From: Collinsella sp. UBA6357
GTDB taxonomy: Bacteria > Actinomycetota > Coriobacteriia > Coriobacteriales > Coriobacteriaceae
Assembly (NCBI GenBank): GCA_002437815.1
Contig: DJRP01000016.1
Location: 43,127 to 107,126, forward strand
Direction: 5' to 3'
Length of the DNA stretch: 64,000 nucleotides
Numbering within the stretch: the stretch's first letter is position 1; each line of letters starts with the position of its first letter. A model generated the notes under the pieces. That model was not told the origin of the DNA, did no database searches, and worked only from the letters and a program-made list of their open reading frames with translations. This document shows, in pieces, positions 53,169-62,394 of this stretch. Made by a program: the position numbers and the translations under genes.

Positions 53169-54362
53169 ATGGTTGAGTCATGGCCGACGATTGGCGCCTG
53201 TATCAATATGGACGGCTCGAGCCGTGAACTCAATCCCCATGGAACGGCGGACTTTCCCATCGCGTGCTATTGCGAGAGCGTGCGCGACGGCAAGGGACAA
53301 TACGTGCCCGAGCACTGGCATGATGATCTCGAGGTTCTGACGGTCGTATCGGGATCCTGCTCCTTTGAGGTCAATGGCGAGCGGGGGGAACTCCATGTAG
53401 GGGAGGGCGTGTTCTTCAACCGTGGCAGCCGCCATATGGTGGTCGGACTGCCGCATTGCCGCATCGTCTCGGCGGTCTTCAACCCCGTGATCGTTGCCGG
53501 CATGCCCGATTCGGTCTACGCGCACCGCTATGTCGGCCCGATTATGGACCGGGATGCCTCGCGCTATATCACGTTTGCCGCCGACGAGCCCTTGCACTTT
53601 TCCAAGCATGTCCTGCAGGCGGTTACGGCCGAGCGGACTAAACAGCCAGGCTACGAGTTTACCGTTCGCGATGCGCTCTCAAGATGCCTCTATGCCGTAT
53701 GGGATGTCATGGGGCGCCCTCAACACTATCAGGGTGTCAATCCCACGGCCGAGTCGGGCAGGCTCAATCTGATGTGCATGTTCGTCAAGGACCATCTGGC
53801 CGAGCATTTTACCGTCGCCGATATCGCGACTGCGGGCGGCGTGAGCGAGCGTGAATGCCTGCGCGCCTTTAAGCGGTCGCTGGGCGTTTCTCCGGTACGC
53901 TATGTTGCGCTCAACCGGCTCTCGCGTGCGGCGGCGATGCTCGCGTGCGAGAAAGATATGGGTGTCGCGGAGATCGCCGCGCAGACGGGGTTCTCGTCCG
54001 CCGGATATTTTGCCAAGCTATTCCGTGATGAATTCGGTGTGACGCCGCGAGCCTATCGCATGCAGGTGGGCGACATGGCATTTAGTCCCCGGGCGATGAT
54101 GGCGGGCGTGCCTCTCGATGTGTCCGAAGCTCCCGATCAGTCCCATCGGGGACGAAGGGATGAGAGGCGCGGTGGCGAAGAAGGTTCTCCGAGCTCGGAC
54201 GTATCGGATTCCGGGGCCTCGGAAGAGGAACTGATAGGTTGCCCGTATCGGCCGGGTCAGGTTTTGATCGGCGACAACGGTAATCCGGATCCCAAAATGC
54301 CAAAAGACGCTCTGGGCTCGCGGCGGGAGCGGTCTGCAGGGGACGAGGAGACGATCGGCTAG
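53169..54362 (+). CDS. AraC-family transcriptional regulator
   Basis: 397 residues. An N-terminal cupin sensor (YVPEHWHDDLEVLTVVSG, about 35-110) precedes the double helix-turn-helix: HFTVADIATAGGVSERECL and VAEIAAQTGFSSAGYFAKLF, ending FGVTPRAYR. The last ~80 residues are Ser/Arg/Glu-rich and unstructured, an odd extension after the DNA-binding domain. It may control its own gene or the downstream YhgE/Pip genes. Confidence 0.9.
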   Translation: MVESWPTIGACINMDGSSRELNPHGTADFPIACYCESVRDGKGQYVPEHWHDDLEVLTVVSGSCSFEVNGERGELHVGEGVFFNRGSRHMVVGLPHCRIVSAVFNPVIVAGMPDSVYAHRYVGPIMDRDASRYITFAADEPLHFSKHVLQAVTAERTKQPGYEFTVRDALSRCLYAVWDVMGRPQHYQGVNPTAESGRLNLMCMFVKDHLAEHFTVADIATAGGVSERECLRAFKRSLGVSPVRYVALNRLSRAAAMLACEKDMGVAEIAAQTGFSSAGYFAKLFRDEFGVTPRAYRMQVGDMAFSPRAMMAGVPLDVSEAPDQSHRGRRDERRGGEEGSPSSDVSDSGASEEELIGCPYRPGQVLIGDNGNPDPKMPKDALGSRRERSAGDEETIG

Positions 54363-54370
54363 ATAGCGGT

Positions 54371-54426
54371 CACAAGGCCGCCCCACGGTGACGCGATGCG
54401 TCAAAATGGGGTGGCTTTGTGTTTTC
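54371..54426 (+). terminator. Rho-independent terminator of the araC-type gene
   Basis: CACAAGGCCGCCCCA pairs with TGGGGTGGCTTTGTG (two G-U pairs) around a 20-base loop and is followed by TTTTCT. A possible -10 TATAGT lies at 54482, ahead of the YhgE genes. Confidence 0.88.
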
Positions 54427-54591
54427 TCTACCAGCATTTAATCGAGTTACTGAACAACTGTACATTTATTTTTGAGCGGGGTATAGTGCTACCGCTATAA
54501 GAAGGTCATTGTTCGCGCGTGCTGGCTGCAGCCTCCGTACAATGAAGCCTTGACGACAGATTCATGACGATACGGATGGACGGTTTCCAGC

Positions 54592-57333
54592 GTGAGCCTT
54601 GGCAGCAAACTATCCAACGCAAAGGTATCTTTTGCGATCTTCAAGCGGGATATCAAACGCCTGCTCGTGAACCCCGTGGCCCTGGTGGTCACGATCGGCG
54701 TATGCGTGATTCCCTCGCTGTATGCGTGGTACAACATCGTTGCCAACTGGGATCCCTATGGAAACACCCAGGGCATCAAGATCGCCGTCGCCAACAACGA
54801 CCAAGGCACCCAAAACGATCTGGTGGGCGAGCTCAACGCCGGCGACCAGGTGGTCGACCAGCTCAAGGACAACAAACAGCTCGGCTGGACCTTTGTCGAC
54901 TCGGCTGATGACGCTAAGGAGGGCGTTGAGAGCGGGGAATATTACGCGGCTATCGTCATCCCCAAAAACTTCTCGTCCAACCTGCTCTCCATGCTCGACG
55001 GCAACTTCCATGAGCCCAAGCTCACCTATTACGTCAACGAGAAGAAAAGCGCTATCGCGCCCAAGGTGACCGATACGGGCGCCAACACGATCGAGCAGAC
55101 GCTCAACTCGACGTTTGTCTCGACGGTGAGCGAGACCGTTGCCGATATCGCCAAGAATATGGGCGTTGATCTCAAAGACCAAACCTCGGATACGCAGAGC
55201 AGTCTGTCGGCTTCGGTGGCCGAGGCCAGCGCCACGTTGCAGGAGGTGCGCGATTCGCTCTCGGGCATGAACGGGGCGGTCGACAGCACGACGGGCGCCA
55301 TCGCCTCGGCCGATGCCGCATTGGTGGGTCTGGGCAATCAGCTGCCTTCGCTCAAGACCGCCATCAGCCAGGGTAACGACCTTTTGGGCGAGACCCGAAC
55401 CACCGCCGGTAAGCTCAACACCTCGCTGTCGAGCGCGCTGGGGCAGGGGAGCGTCCTTTTGGGCCAGACCTCCGCGAGCGTCAACACCGCGGTGGGCAAG
55501 CTCTCGGGCACGGTGAGTGCGGCCAAGACCAAGATCGACGCCTCGCTTTCGGATCTGCAGACGGTGATCGATAAGAACAACGTGGCCCTCAACGAGTTGC
55601 GCTATTTTGGCAATACGGGCAACGACAACCTCAACCAGTCGATCGACAGCGCCATCCAAAAACTTGAGGCGGCAAACGCCAAGCTGCAGGGCGTGCATGA
55701 CGGCCTTGCCGCCCAAAGCGACGCCCTGGGCAACGACGCGTCGAGCGTGGCAGGCGCCAGCGACAGCATCAACAATGCCGTTCAGGCGGGTGTCAAGGCG
55801 CTGGGTGACGCCCAGGGCACGCTCAACTCGGACGTTCTCTCGAAGGTCTCCAGCGGGCTCGACTCGTTCTCGGCGGTTTCGGGCGATCTGACGGGCGTCG
55901 TCTCGGGCCTCGATCCCACCATCTCGGGTGCCCGTGGCCTGCTTGCACAGCTCAACTCCACGCTTGCCCAGACCAAGAACACGCTTTCGCAGACCGATGC
56001 CTCGTTGGCCAAAATCCAGGAAAAGCTCGATCGCGCCGCCAACGATATCGCGGCGCTGCAGACCTCTGAATCCATGGGGCAGCTGGCAGATCTGCTCGGC
56101 ATCGATGTCAACGATGTCTCCGATTTCATGGCATCACCGGTTGAGCTGACGTCGAAGGCCGTCTATCCGGTGGCGAGCTTTGGCTCGGGCATCGCGCCGT
56201 TCTACACCAACCTCGCCCTGTGGGTTGGCGGCTACGTGCTGATCGCCATATACAAGCTCGAGGTCGATCGCGAGGGGATCGGTGACTTCACCGCGCGCCA
56301 GGCCTATTTTGGCCGATGGATGCTGCTCGTGCTGCTGGGCGCCTTGCAGGCCGTCATCGTCACCGTGGGCGATCTGGTGATCGGCGTGCAGTGCCTGCAT
56401 CCTGCCATGTTCGTGTTGGGTGGCGTGGCCATCTCGTTCGTGTACGTCAACATCATCTACGCGCTGTCGGTGGCGTTCAAGCATATCGGCAAGGCCATCG
56501 GCGTCATCCTGGTCATCGTGCAGATTCCCGGATCCTCGGGCATGTACCCCATCGAGATGATGCCCGGGTTCTTCCAGTGGCTGCATCCGTTGCTGCCGTT
56601 TACCTACGGCATCAACCTGCTGCGCGAGACCATCGGCGGCCTATACTCGTACAACTACGTGTTCAACCTTGCCGTGCTCGGTGTCTTTTTGGCCATCGCA
56701 CTGTTCATCGGCGTGATCCTGCGTCCTGCACTTCTCAACCTCAATCTGTTGTTCGACAAGCAGCTCGCCACCACGGGTCTTATGATCTGCGAGCATAACG
56801 ACATGCCGAGCGAGCGTTATTCGCTGCGCACGGCCATGCGTATCATGCTCGATTCCGAGTCCTATCGTCGCGACCTTATCGACCATGCCGTCGAGTTCGA
56901 GCGTCGCTACCCTGCCTATATCAAGGGCGGCTTCGCGGCCGTCATCGGTGTGCAGGTGCTGCTCTTTATCCTGAGCTCCGTTCTCGATATCGATAACAAC
57001 GGCAAGATCATCCTGCTCGTGATCTGGATCATCTCCGTCATCGCCATCTGCGCATGGCTCATCAACATCGAGTACATCCGCTCGAGCCTCGCCACGCAGA
57101 TGCGCATCTCGGCGCTCTCCGACGAGGACCTGCGTCGTGAGATGCGCGAGCACACGGTGGCGCTTCCCGGCATCCGCCGTCGCATGAGTCTCAACGCCCA
57201 GGAGCGCGGTGGTGATGACGACCGTCCCACGGGCCGTCTGCCGCATCTGGGCCGTCATTTGGGGACGCATCTCAAGAGCGAGGGCGGGGACGATGCTCCG
57301 CACGGTAAGCATTCCAAGGGAGGTGAGGCATAA
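54592..57333 (+). CDS. YhgE/Pip-family membrane protein (first of two)
   Basis: 913 residues. The family N-terminus is VSFAIFKRDIKRLLVNPVAL, then one helix and YAWYNIVANWDPYGNTQG. A long external coiled-coil part (about 190-510) follows, and a C-terminal ABC-2-like block of five or six helices ends the usual family region. An additional C-terminal extension of ~160 residues carries two more helices and a basic tail. Such proteins (phage-infection Pip, EsaA-related) act in the envelope and their role is poorly known. It starts at GTG and ends one base before the next ATG. Confidence 0.88.
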   Translation: MSLGSKLSNAKVSFAIFKRDIKRLLVNPVALVVTIGVCVIPSLYAWYNIVANWDPYGNTQGIKIAVANNDQGTQNDLVGELNAGDQVVDQLKDNKQLGWTFVDSADDAKEGVESGEYYAAIVIPKNFSSNLLSMLDGNFHEPKLTYYVNEKKSAIAPKVTDTGANTIEQTLNSTFVSTVSETVADIAKNMGVDLKDQTSDTQSSLSASVAEASATLQEVRDSLSGMNGAVDSTTGAIASADAALVGLGNQLPSLKTAISQGNDLLGETRTTAGKLNTSLSSALGQGSVLLGQTSASVNTAVGKLSGTVSAAKTKIDASLSDLQTVIDKNNVALNELRYFGNTGNDNLNQSIDSAIQKLEAANAKLQGVHDGLAAQSDALGNDASSVAGASDSINNAVQAGVKALGDAQGTLNSDVLSKVSSGLDSFSAVSGDLTGVVSGLDPTISGARGLLAQLNSTLAQTKNTLSQTDASLAKIQEKLDRAANDIAALQTSESMGQLADLLGIDVNDVSDFMASPVELTSKAVYPVASFGSGIAPFYTNLALWVGGYVLIAIYKLEVDREGIGDFTARQAYFGRWMLLVLLGALQAVIVTVGDLVIGVQCLHPAMFVLGGVAISFVYVNIIYALSVAFKHIGKAIGVILVIVQIPGSSGMYPIEMMPGFFQWLHPLLPFTYGINLLRETIGGLYSYNYVFNLAVLGVFLAIALFIGVILRPALLNLNLLFDKQLATTGLMICEHNDMPSERYSLRTAMRIMLDSESYRRDLIDHAVEFERRYPAYIKGGFAAVIGVQVLLFILSSVLDIDNNGKIILLVIWIISVIAICAWLINIEYIRSSLATQMRISALSDEDLRREMREHTVALPGIRRRMSLNAQERGGDDDRPTGRLPHLGRHLGTHLKSEGGDDAPHGKHSKGGEA

Positions 57334-59523
57334 ATGAAGAAGATCATGCACCTCTTCAAACGCGACCTCGAGAACGTCTCGCATTCCGTGATCGGCCTGG
57401 TCGTTGTGCTCGGCCTCATCATCGTTCCGTGCCTTTACGCCTGGTTCAACATCGCGGGAAGTTGGGATCCTTACGGCAACACCGGTAACCTTAAGATCGC
57501 CGTCGTCAACACCGACAAAGGGTACGAGAGCGATCTTGTTCCCGTCGAGGTCAACATCGGCGAGACGGTGACGAGCACGCTGCGCGGCAACGACAGCTTC
57601 GACTGGACGGTCGTCGACGACCGTGACGAAGCCGTCGACGGCGTCAAGTCGGGCAAGTACTACGCAGCCGTGGTGATCCCCAAGAGCTTCAGCTCCGACA
57701 TGATGACGCTCTTTTCCCAGCACGTGAAGCACGCCGATATCGAGTTCTACGAGAACCAGAAGGCCAACGCCATCGCCCAGATCGTGACCGAGAAGGGTTC
57801 GACGGCCGTGCAGAGCCAGGTTAACGAGTCGTTTGCCCAGACGGTCTCGTCTATCGCGCTCAAGACGGCGGCCAACCTGCTCGACTACATGGGATCCGAC
57901 CAGGTGACCAATTTTGTGGCCAACCTTTCATCGACGCTCGGCGACAGCGTCCAGGGCCTGTCCGACGTCAAGGACAACACCGCGGCGCTGACGCAGATCC
58001 TTGATTCCGCGGCCAGCTCGCTTGATTCGGCAGGCACGCTCATCAAGGACAACGGCACAACCTCCGACTCGACCAAGCAGCTCATGACGCACGCCAAGAG
58101 CGGTCTCGACGACGTCAAGACGGCGCTTTCGGGTGCTAAGACCGCCGTCAACAAGGCCATCTCGGACAGCACCGCTTCGCTCGATGGCGTGACAAGCTCG
58201 GTAGACAGCGCGTTTGCGGCCGCCAGCCAGCATGTCGAGCTCACGGTGAGCCAGCTCAACCAGGCGTCTTCGGAGCTCTCTTCGCGAGCTTCCGAGGCGA
58301 GCAGTCTTGCCGAGCAGATTCGCGTCAACGCGCATATGCTCGATGACGGTTCGGTCAAGGAGCGTCTGCTGGCCGTGGCGAGCTCTATCGACGATATCGC
58401 CAAGACCGAGCAGACCTATGCCGACTCCCTGTCGAAGGCCGCAAGCTCGCTGTCGAGCGGCATGGCCGATGTCGATAAGACCAAATCCGAGTTGATGGCG
58501 CTGATCTCGCAGGCCAAGGGCGGTGTCGCGGACGCTAAGGGCGATTACGACACCCAGCTCACGGCCAAGGCCGATGAGCTCAAGAAGACTCTCTCGGGTC
58601 TGGTGAGCTCGGCCTCTGACATCTCCGACAATCTGGACGCTGCGGTCAATGGCCTTACGGACGCCTCCGGCTCGCTTTCCAAGAGCCTGCAGAAGGCCGG
58701 CAAGCTTGTGACCAAGGCGAGCGAAAAGCTCGAGAGCGCGAGCGGCAAGCTGCAGGATTTTAAGGATCAACTCGACGGGGCGGTGTCCTCGGGCGACCTG
58801 GCGCAGATCAAGTCGCTGATCGGGGACGATCCCGACGGCCTTGCTGACGCCCTTGCCTCGCCGGTGTCTCTTGACCGCAAGCCGATCTACCCGGTCCGCA
58901 ACTACGGCTCTGCCATGGCCCCGTTCTATACGATTCTGTCGCTGTGGGTGGGCTCGATCGTGCTGGCGGCCATGATGAAGGTCTCGGTGGATGACGAACT
59001 TATCAACGAGCTGGTACCCGTGCGCCTGCACCAGATCTATCTGGGCCGCTACCTGTTCTTTGGTTTGCTGGCCCTGGCACAGGCCACGCTCGTGTGCGCC
59101 GGCGACATCCTGTTCTTTGGCATCCAGTGCGACAACCCGCTGCAGTTTATGCTTGCGGGATGGGTGGCGAGCCTCGTGTTTTCCAACATCGTCTACACGC
59201 TCACCGTCTCGTTTGGCGATATCGGCAAGGCACTCGCGGTGGTGCTGCTCGTCATGCAGGTCGGTGGCTCGGGCGGTACGTTCCCCATCGAGATGACCGG
59301 CCCTGTCTTCCAGGCGATCTACCCGTTCTTGCCGTTTACGCACGGTATCAACGCCATGCATGCCGCCATGGCCGGTGCCTACCACATGGAGTACTGGATC
59401 GAGCTGGGTATCTTGGCGAGCTATCTGATTCCGTCGCTGGCGTTGGGCGTCGTGTTCCGCCGCCCCGTTATCAAGGCCAACGATTGGATCATCGAGAAGC
59501 TCGAGAGCACCAAGCTCATCTAA
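57334..59523 (+). CDS. YhgE/Pip-family membrane protein (second of two)
   Basis: 729 residues. Same layout as its neighbour: IMHLFKRDLENVSHSVIGLV, PCLYAWFNIAGSWDPYGNT, an external helical part (about 170-490), and a C-terminal six-helix ABC-2-type block. It lacks the extra C-terminal extension of the first copy. The ATG follows the previous stop directly, and AGGGAGGTG precedes it. The pair probably forms a heteromeric complex or exporter. Confidence 0.9.
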   Translation: MKKIMHLFKRDLENVSHSVIGLVVVLGLIIVPCLYAWFNIAGSWDPYGNTGNLKIAVVNTDKGYESDLVPVEVNIGETVTSTLRGNDSFDWTVVDDRDEAVDGVKSGKYYAAVVIPKSFSSDMMTLFSQHVKHADIEFYENQKANAIAQIVTEKGSTAVQSQVNESFAQTVSSIALKTAANLLDYMGSDQVTNFVANLSSTLGDSVQGLSDVKDNTAALTQILDSAASSLDSAGTLIKDNGTTSDSTKQLMTHAKSGLDDVKTALSGAKTAVNKAISDSTASLDGVTSSVDSAFAAASQHVELTVSQLNQASSELSSRASEASSLAEQIRVNAHMLDDGSVKERLLAVASSIDDIAKTEQTYADSLSKAASSLSSGMADVDKTKSELMALISQAKGGVADAKGDYDTQLTAKADELKKTLSGLVSSASDISDNLDAAVNGLTDASGSLSKSLQKAGKLVTKASEKLESASGKLQDFKDQLDGAVSSGDLAQIKSLIGDDPDGLADALASPVSLDRKPIYPVRNYGSAMAPFYTILSLWVGSIVLAAMMKVSVDDELINELVPVRLHQIYLGRYLFFGLLALAQATLVCAGDILFFGIQCDNPLQFMLAGWVASLVFSNIVYTLTVSFGDIGKALAVVLLVMQVGGSGGTFPIEMTGPVFQAIYPFLPFTHGINAMHAAMAGAYHMEYWIELGILASYLIPSLALGVVFRRPVIKANDWIIEKLESTKLI

Positions 59524-59534
59524 CAACACCCGAA

Positions 59535-59624
59535 GACCTGCAATTGGGGACGTAGCAAAACAGCAGGTCTTTCTATTTCGATTTCGGCAGACCTGCTGTT
59601 TTGCTACGTCCCCAATTGCAGGTC
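59535..59624. repeat. Inverted-repeat element, GGGGACGTAG family, copy 2
   Basis: A perfect 36 bp inverted repeat (59535-59570 and 59589-59624) around an 18-base loop. The left arm begins GACCTGCAATTGGGGACG. It is related to the copy at 3513-3595. It lies directly after the YhgE pair and may end its transcript. The gap 59625-59782 has no other clear feature. Confidence 0.85.
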
Positions 59625-59782
59625 CCCTTTGCTTTAGTGCAGTGGATTGCACAGGCGGCGAGGTTGTTGCTAAAGTTGCAGGGCGCACCGGGGGTCCGGG
59701 CGCCCTGTTTTTTTGTGACCATGAGGCGGCACGCGGGGGAGCGTGCGGACACCACGCCCGATATGCGAGCGAGGGGTTCCGA

Positions 59783-60754
59783 GTGGCCGATATATCCGCA
59801 ACGATCGAATCTATGGAGGACACGCCGGTTGCGCGCGAGGATCGCGGCGCCGGTGAGTTCCGCGGTGCGGGCGCGCGCTCGCCGCTGTTCTGGAAGGTCC
59901 TGCTGTTGTCGGCGGCGCTCGTCTGGGGCTATTCCTTCACCACCATGAAGGACGCGCTCGACACCATCCCGGTCTTCGTGCTCATCTATATCCGCTTTTT
60001 GCCGGCGGCCGCCTGCATGTTCTTGCTGTTCCATAAACGCATCATGGCGCATTTCAACGCGCGCAACCTTGCCGTCGGTCTGGGGATGGGCGCGCTCATG
60101 TGGGCGGCGTATGGTTTGCAGACGCTCGGCCTCGATCAGACCACGGCCGGTAAAAGCGCGTTTCTCACGGGGACCTACTGCATTCTGGTGCCGTTCATGA
60201 GCCGCATCATCAGCAAGGAGAAGCTCACGCGCTACAACATGGGTGCCGCGGTGCTCTGTTTGGGCGGTATCGCCTTGGTGGCACTCGATAGCGTGGCCTT
60301 CAACGGGGGCGATGTGCTCACGCTCGCGGGCGCGATCTTCTTTGCGCTGCAGATGGCCGTGGCGTCCAAATACGGTCGAGCGATGGATATCAACGTCATC
60401 ACGTTTTGGATGTTCGTGGGCAACGGCGTGTTGAGCCTCGTCACGTCGCTTTTGTGCGAGACGCAGCCACCGCTCTCGATTTGGACGCCGAGCTTTATCG
60501 GCGTGGTCGTGTTCCTTTCCATCGGTTGCACCTGCGCGGCGCTGCTAATCCAAAACGTGGGCCTTGCGCACGTCCCGGCTTCGACGGGCTCGCTGCTGCT
60601 CTCGATGGAATCGCCTTCGGGCGTGTTTTTCTCGGTGATGCTTGCCGGGGAGATGTTGACCCCGCGTCTTATTGCCGGCTTTGCCTTGATTTTCCTATCG
60701 ATCGTGCTCTCCGAGACGCACTTCAGCTTTCTGAACCGCCGCTCGCGCAGATAG
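59783..60754 (+). CDS. EamA/DMT-family membrane transporter
   Basis: 323 residues with ten predicted helices, and two EamA repeats: AALVWGYSFTTMKDALDTIP and SIGCTCAALLIQNVGLAHVP. STGSLLLSMESPSGVFFSV is the repeat-2 hallmark. It has ~35 hydrophilic residues at the front. GTG 59783 is preceded by GAGGGG; ATG 59813 is the alternative. The substrate is unknown. Confidence 0.85.
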   Translation: MADISATIESMEDTPVAREDRGAGEFRGAGARSPLFWKVLLLSAALVWGYSFTTMKDALDTIPVFVLIYIRFLPAAACMFLLFHKRIMAHFNARNLAVGLGMGALMWAAYGLQTLGLDQTTAGKSAFLTGTYCILVPFMSRIISKEKLTRYNMGAAVLCLGGIALVALDSVAFNGGDVLTLAGAIFFALQMAVASKYGRAMDINVITFWMFVGNGVLSLVTSLLCETQPPLSIWTPSFIGVVVFLSIGCTCAALLIQNVGLAHVPASTGSLLLSMESPSGVFFSVMLAGEMLTPRLIAGFALIFLSIVLSETHFSFLNRRSRR

Positions 60755-60820
60755 ACGGCGCTTCTCGGGGTTCTGCGCATGGTTTTTCGACGCGTATGGG
60801 GCCTTTTGCATGGCTCGGAG

Positions 60821-60945
60821 CGTAAGTGAGTGGACTTTTACGGGATGCTCGAGTATAGGGAAGGTCGGCGTGGATAAATCCGCAGGTAAACGCGTTGGCT
60901 TTCGTCTGTATAGGCTGCGATTTTTAAAAAGTCCACTCACTTACG
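60821..60945. repeat. Terminal-inverted-repeat element (125 bp)
   Basis: CGTAAGTGAGTGGACTTTTA (60821-60840) and AAAAAGTCCACTCACTTACG (60926-60945) match at 19 of 20 bases as inverted copies. They enclose 85 bp without a gene. It is MITE-like, and a terminator hairpin follows. Confidence 0.75.
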
Positions 60946-60969
60946 ACGGTGGTGTGTAAACAGCTTGTT

Positions 60970-60997
60970 GCGGCTTGCGGTTGCGGGCCGCTTTTTT
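60970..60997 (+). terminator. Rho-independent terminator
   Basis: GCGGC pairs with GCCGC around 12 bases and is followed by TTTTTT. It lies between the EamA gene and the amidohydrolase. The rest of 60755-61080 is taken by the repeat. Confidence 0.75.
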
Positions 60998-61080
60998 GTG
61001 CCGGTTGCCTAAAGTGGATAGCCCTGCACTTTATGACAATAGAGTGCTTGCTGCGATAACGTAAACACATGGGGGCATCT

Positions 61081-62391
61081 ATGGCACAAGCTCTGTCCGA
61101 TTTTCAACCGCAACCAGCGCCCGAGACCTCGTCGGCGGCACGGACCGCCATCGGCGACGGCCTTGTACTCGAGGCCCAGGCGTTTTCCGACGATTTTGCA
61201 CGCTGGCGTCACGATCTGCATCAGATTCCCGAGCTCGGCAATAATTTGCCGCAGACGAGCTCCTACGTCCAGGCGCGCCTGGCCGAGATGGACATCCCGT
61301 TTACCGTGCTCGTCGAGGGCTCCTGCGTGGTGGGTCTGATCGGCGCCGGTGCCGCTGCTGCCTCCGCGGGCGACGGTTCCTGCACGGATGCGCAGGCGGG
61401 GACGACCATCATGCTCCGTGGCGACATGGATGCCCTGCCCGTTACCGAGGAGTCGGGCGAGCCCTTTGCCTCCACCAATGGCTGCATGCACGCCTGCGGA
61501 CACGATATGCACGCCACGGCGCTGCTGGGCGCCGCTCGCCTGCTCAAGGCTCGCGAGGCTGCGCTTGTCGAGGCCGGCGCTACCGTCAAGTTACTGTTCC
61601 AGCCCGGCGAAGAGACCTTTACCGGTGCGCGCGCCGCCATCGCCGACGGCCTGCTGGACAACCCACGCCCCCAGGCGGCCTTTGCCATGCACGTCAACAG
61701 CCAATCGCCGGTGGGATTGGTGCTCTATGGCAGTCCGGCGCTTTCGGGTGTATACGGCTTTCGTATCACCTTGCAGGGCAAGGGCGGGCATGGTTCCAGT
61801 CCCGAGATCTGCATCGACCCCATCACGGCGGGCGTACATGTGCATCTTGCTCTGCAGGAGCTTATCGCGCGCGAGGTCCCGGCTGCCAAGGAGGTCGCGC
61901 TAACCGTCGGCAAGTTCGCCGGTGGACAGGCGGCCAACGTCATTCCCGACACCTGTGTGCTCGAGGGCACGCTGCGCGGGTTTGACACCGAGCTGCTCCA
62001 GGCGCTCAAGGCACGTATCGGTGAGGTCGTCGAGGGCGTGGCCAAGACCTACCGCACCCCGGCGACGATCGAGACGCTGTCCGATGTGCCACCGCTCGTG
62101 CTCGACGATCGAATGACCGAGGCGGCGCGCGGCTATGTGGGCGCCGCGCTGCCCCGGGCTGCCTTCCTGCCTCTCTTTCATGCCATGGCTTCCGAGGATT
62201 TTGCCCTTATCTCAAGCCGGGTCCCGAGCGCGTACTTTACCGTGGGCGCCGCGGCTGCCGATACGACCGAGCATTTTGCCCAGCACCATCCCAAGGCACG
62301 ATTCGACGACGCCGAGCTTGCGCTCGGGGCCGCGGCGTATGCATCGGTTGCCTTGGGCTGGATTGCCGACCGGACCGCGAACAAGGAGTAG
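61081..62391 (+). CDS. M20D-family amidohydrolase/aminoacylase
   Basis: 436 residues. A metal-dependent hydrolase of N-acyl amino acids or amino acid conjugates. RHDLHQIPELGNNLPQT, RGDMDALPVTEESG, HACGHDMHATALLG and FQPGEETFTGARAAI carry the metal ligands. A dimerisation domain is inserted at about 200-310. GGGGG sets the ATG at 61081; an ATG at 61069 is in frame. The MFS gene starts 4 bases after the stop, so uptake of the substrate is likely coupled. Confidence 0.92.
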   Translation: MAQALSDFQPQPAPETSSAARTAIGDGLVLEAQAFSDDFARWRHDLHQIPELGNNLPQTSSYVQARLAEMDIPFTVLVEGSCVVGLIGAGAAAASAGDGSCTDAQAGTTIMLRGDMDALPVTEESGEPFASTNGCMHACGHDMHATALLGAARLLKAREAALVEAGATVKLLFQPGEETFTGARAAIADGLLDNPRPQAAFAMHVNSQSPVGLVLYGSPALSGVYGFRITLQGKGGHGSSPEICIDPITAGVHVHLALQELIAREVPAAKEVALTVGKFAGGQAANVIPDTCVLEGTLRGFDTELLQALKARIGEVVEGVAKTYRTPATIETLSDVPPLVLDDRMTEAARGYVGAALPRAAFLPLFHAMASEDFALISSRVPSAYFTVGAAAADTTEHFAQHHPKARFDDAELALGAAAYASVALGWIADRTANKE

Positions 62392-62394
62392 CCC

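Noticed and set aside
57928..59823. 631-residue - strand frame over the second YhgE/Pip gene
   Set aside because: Antisense shadow; no family features and no start signal.
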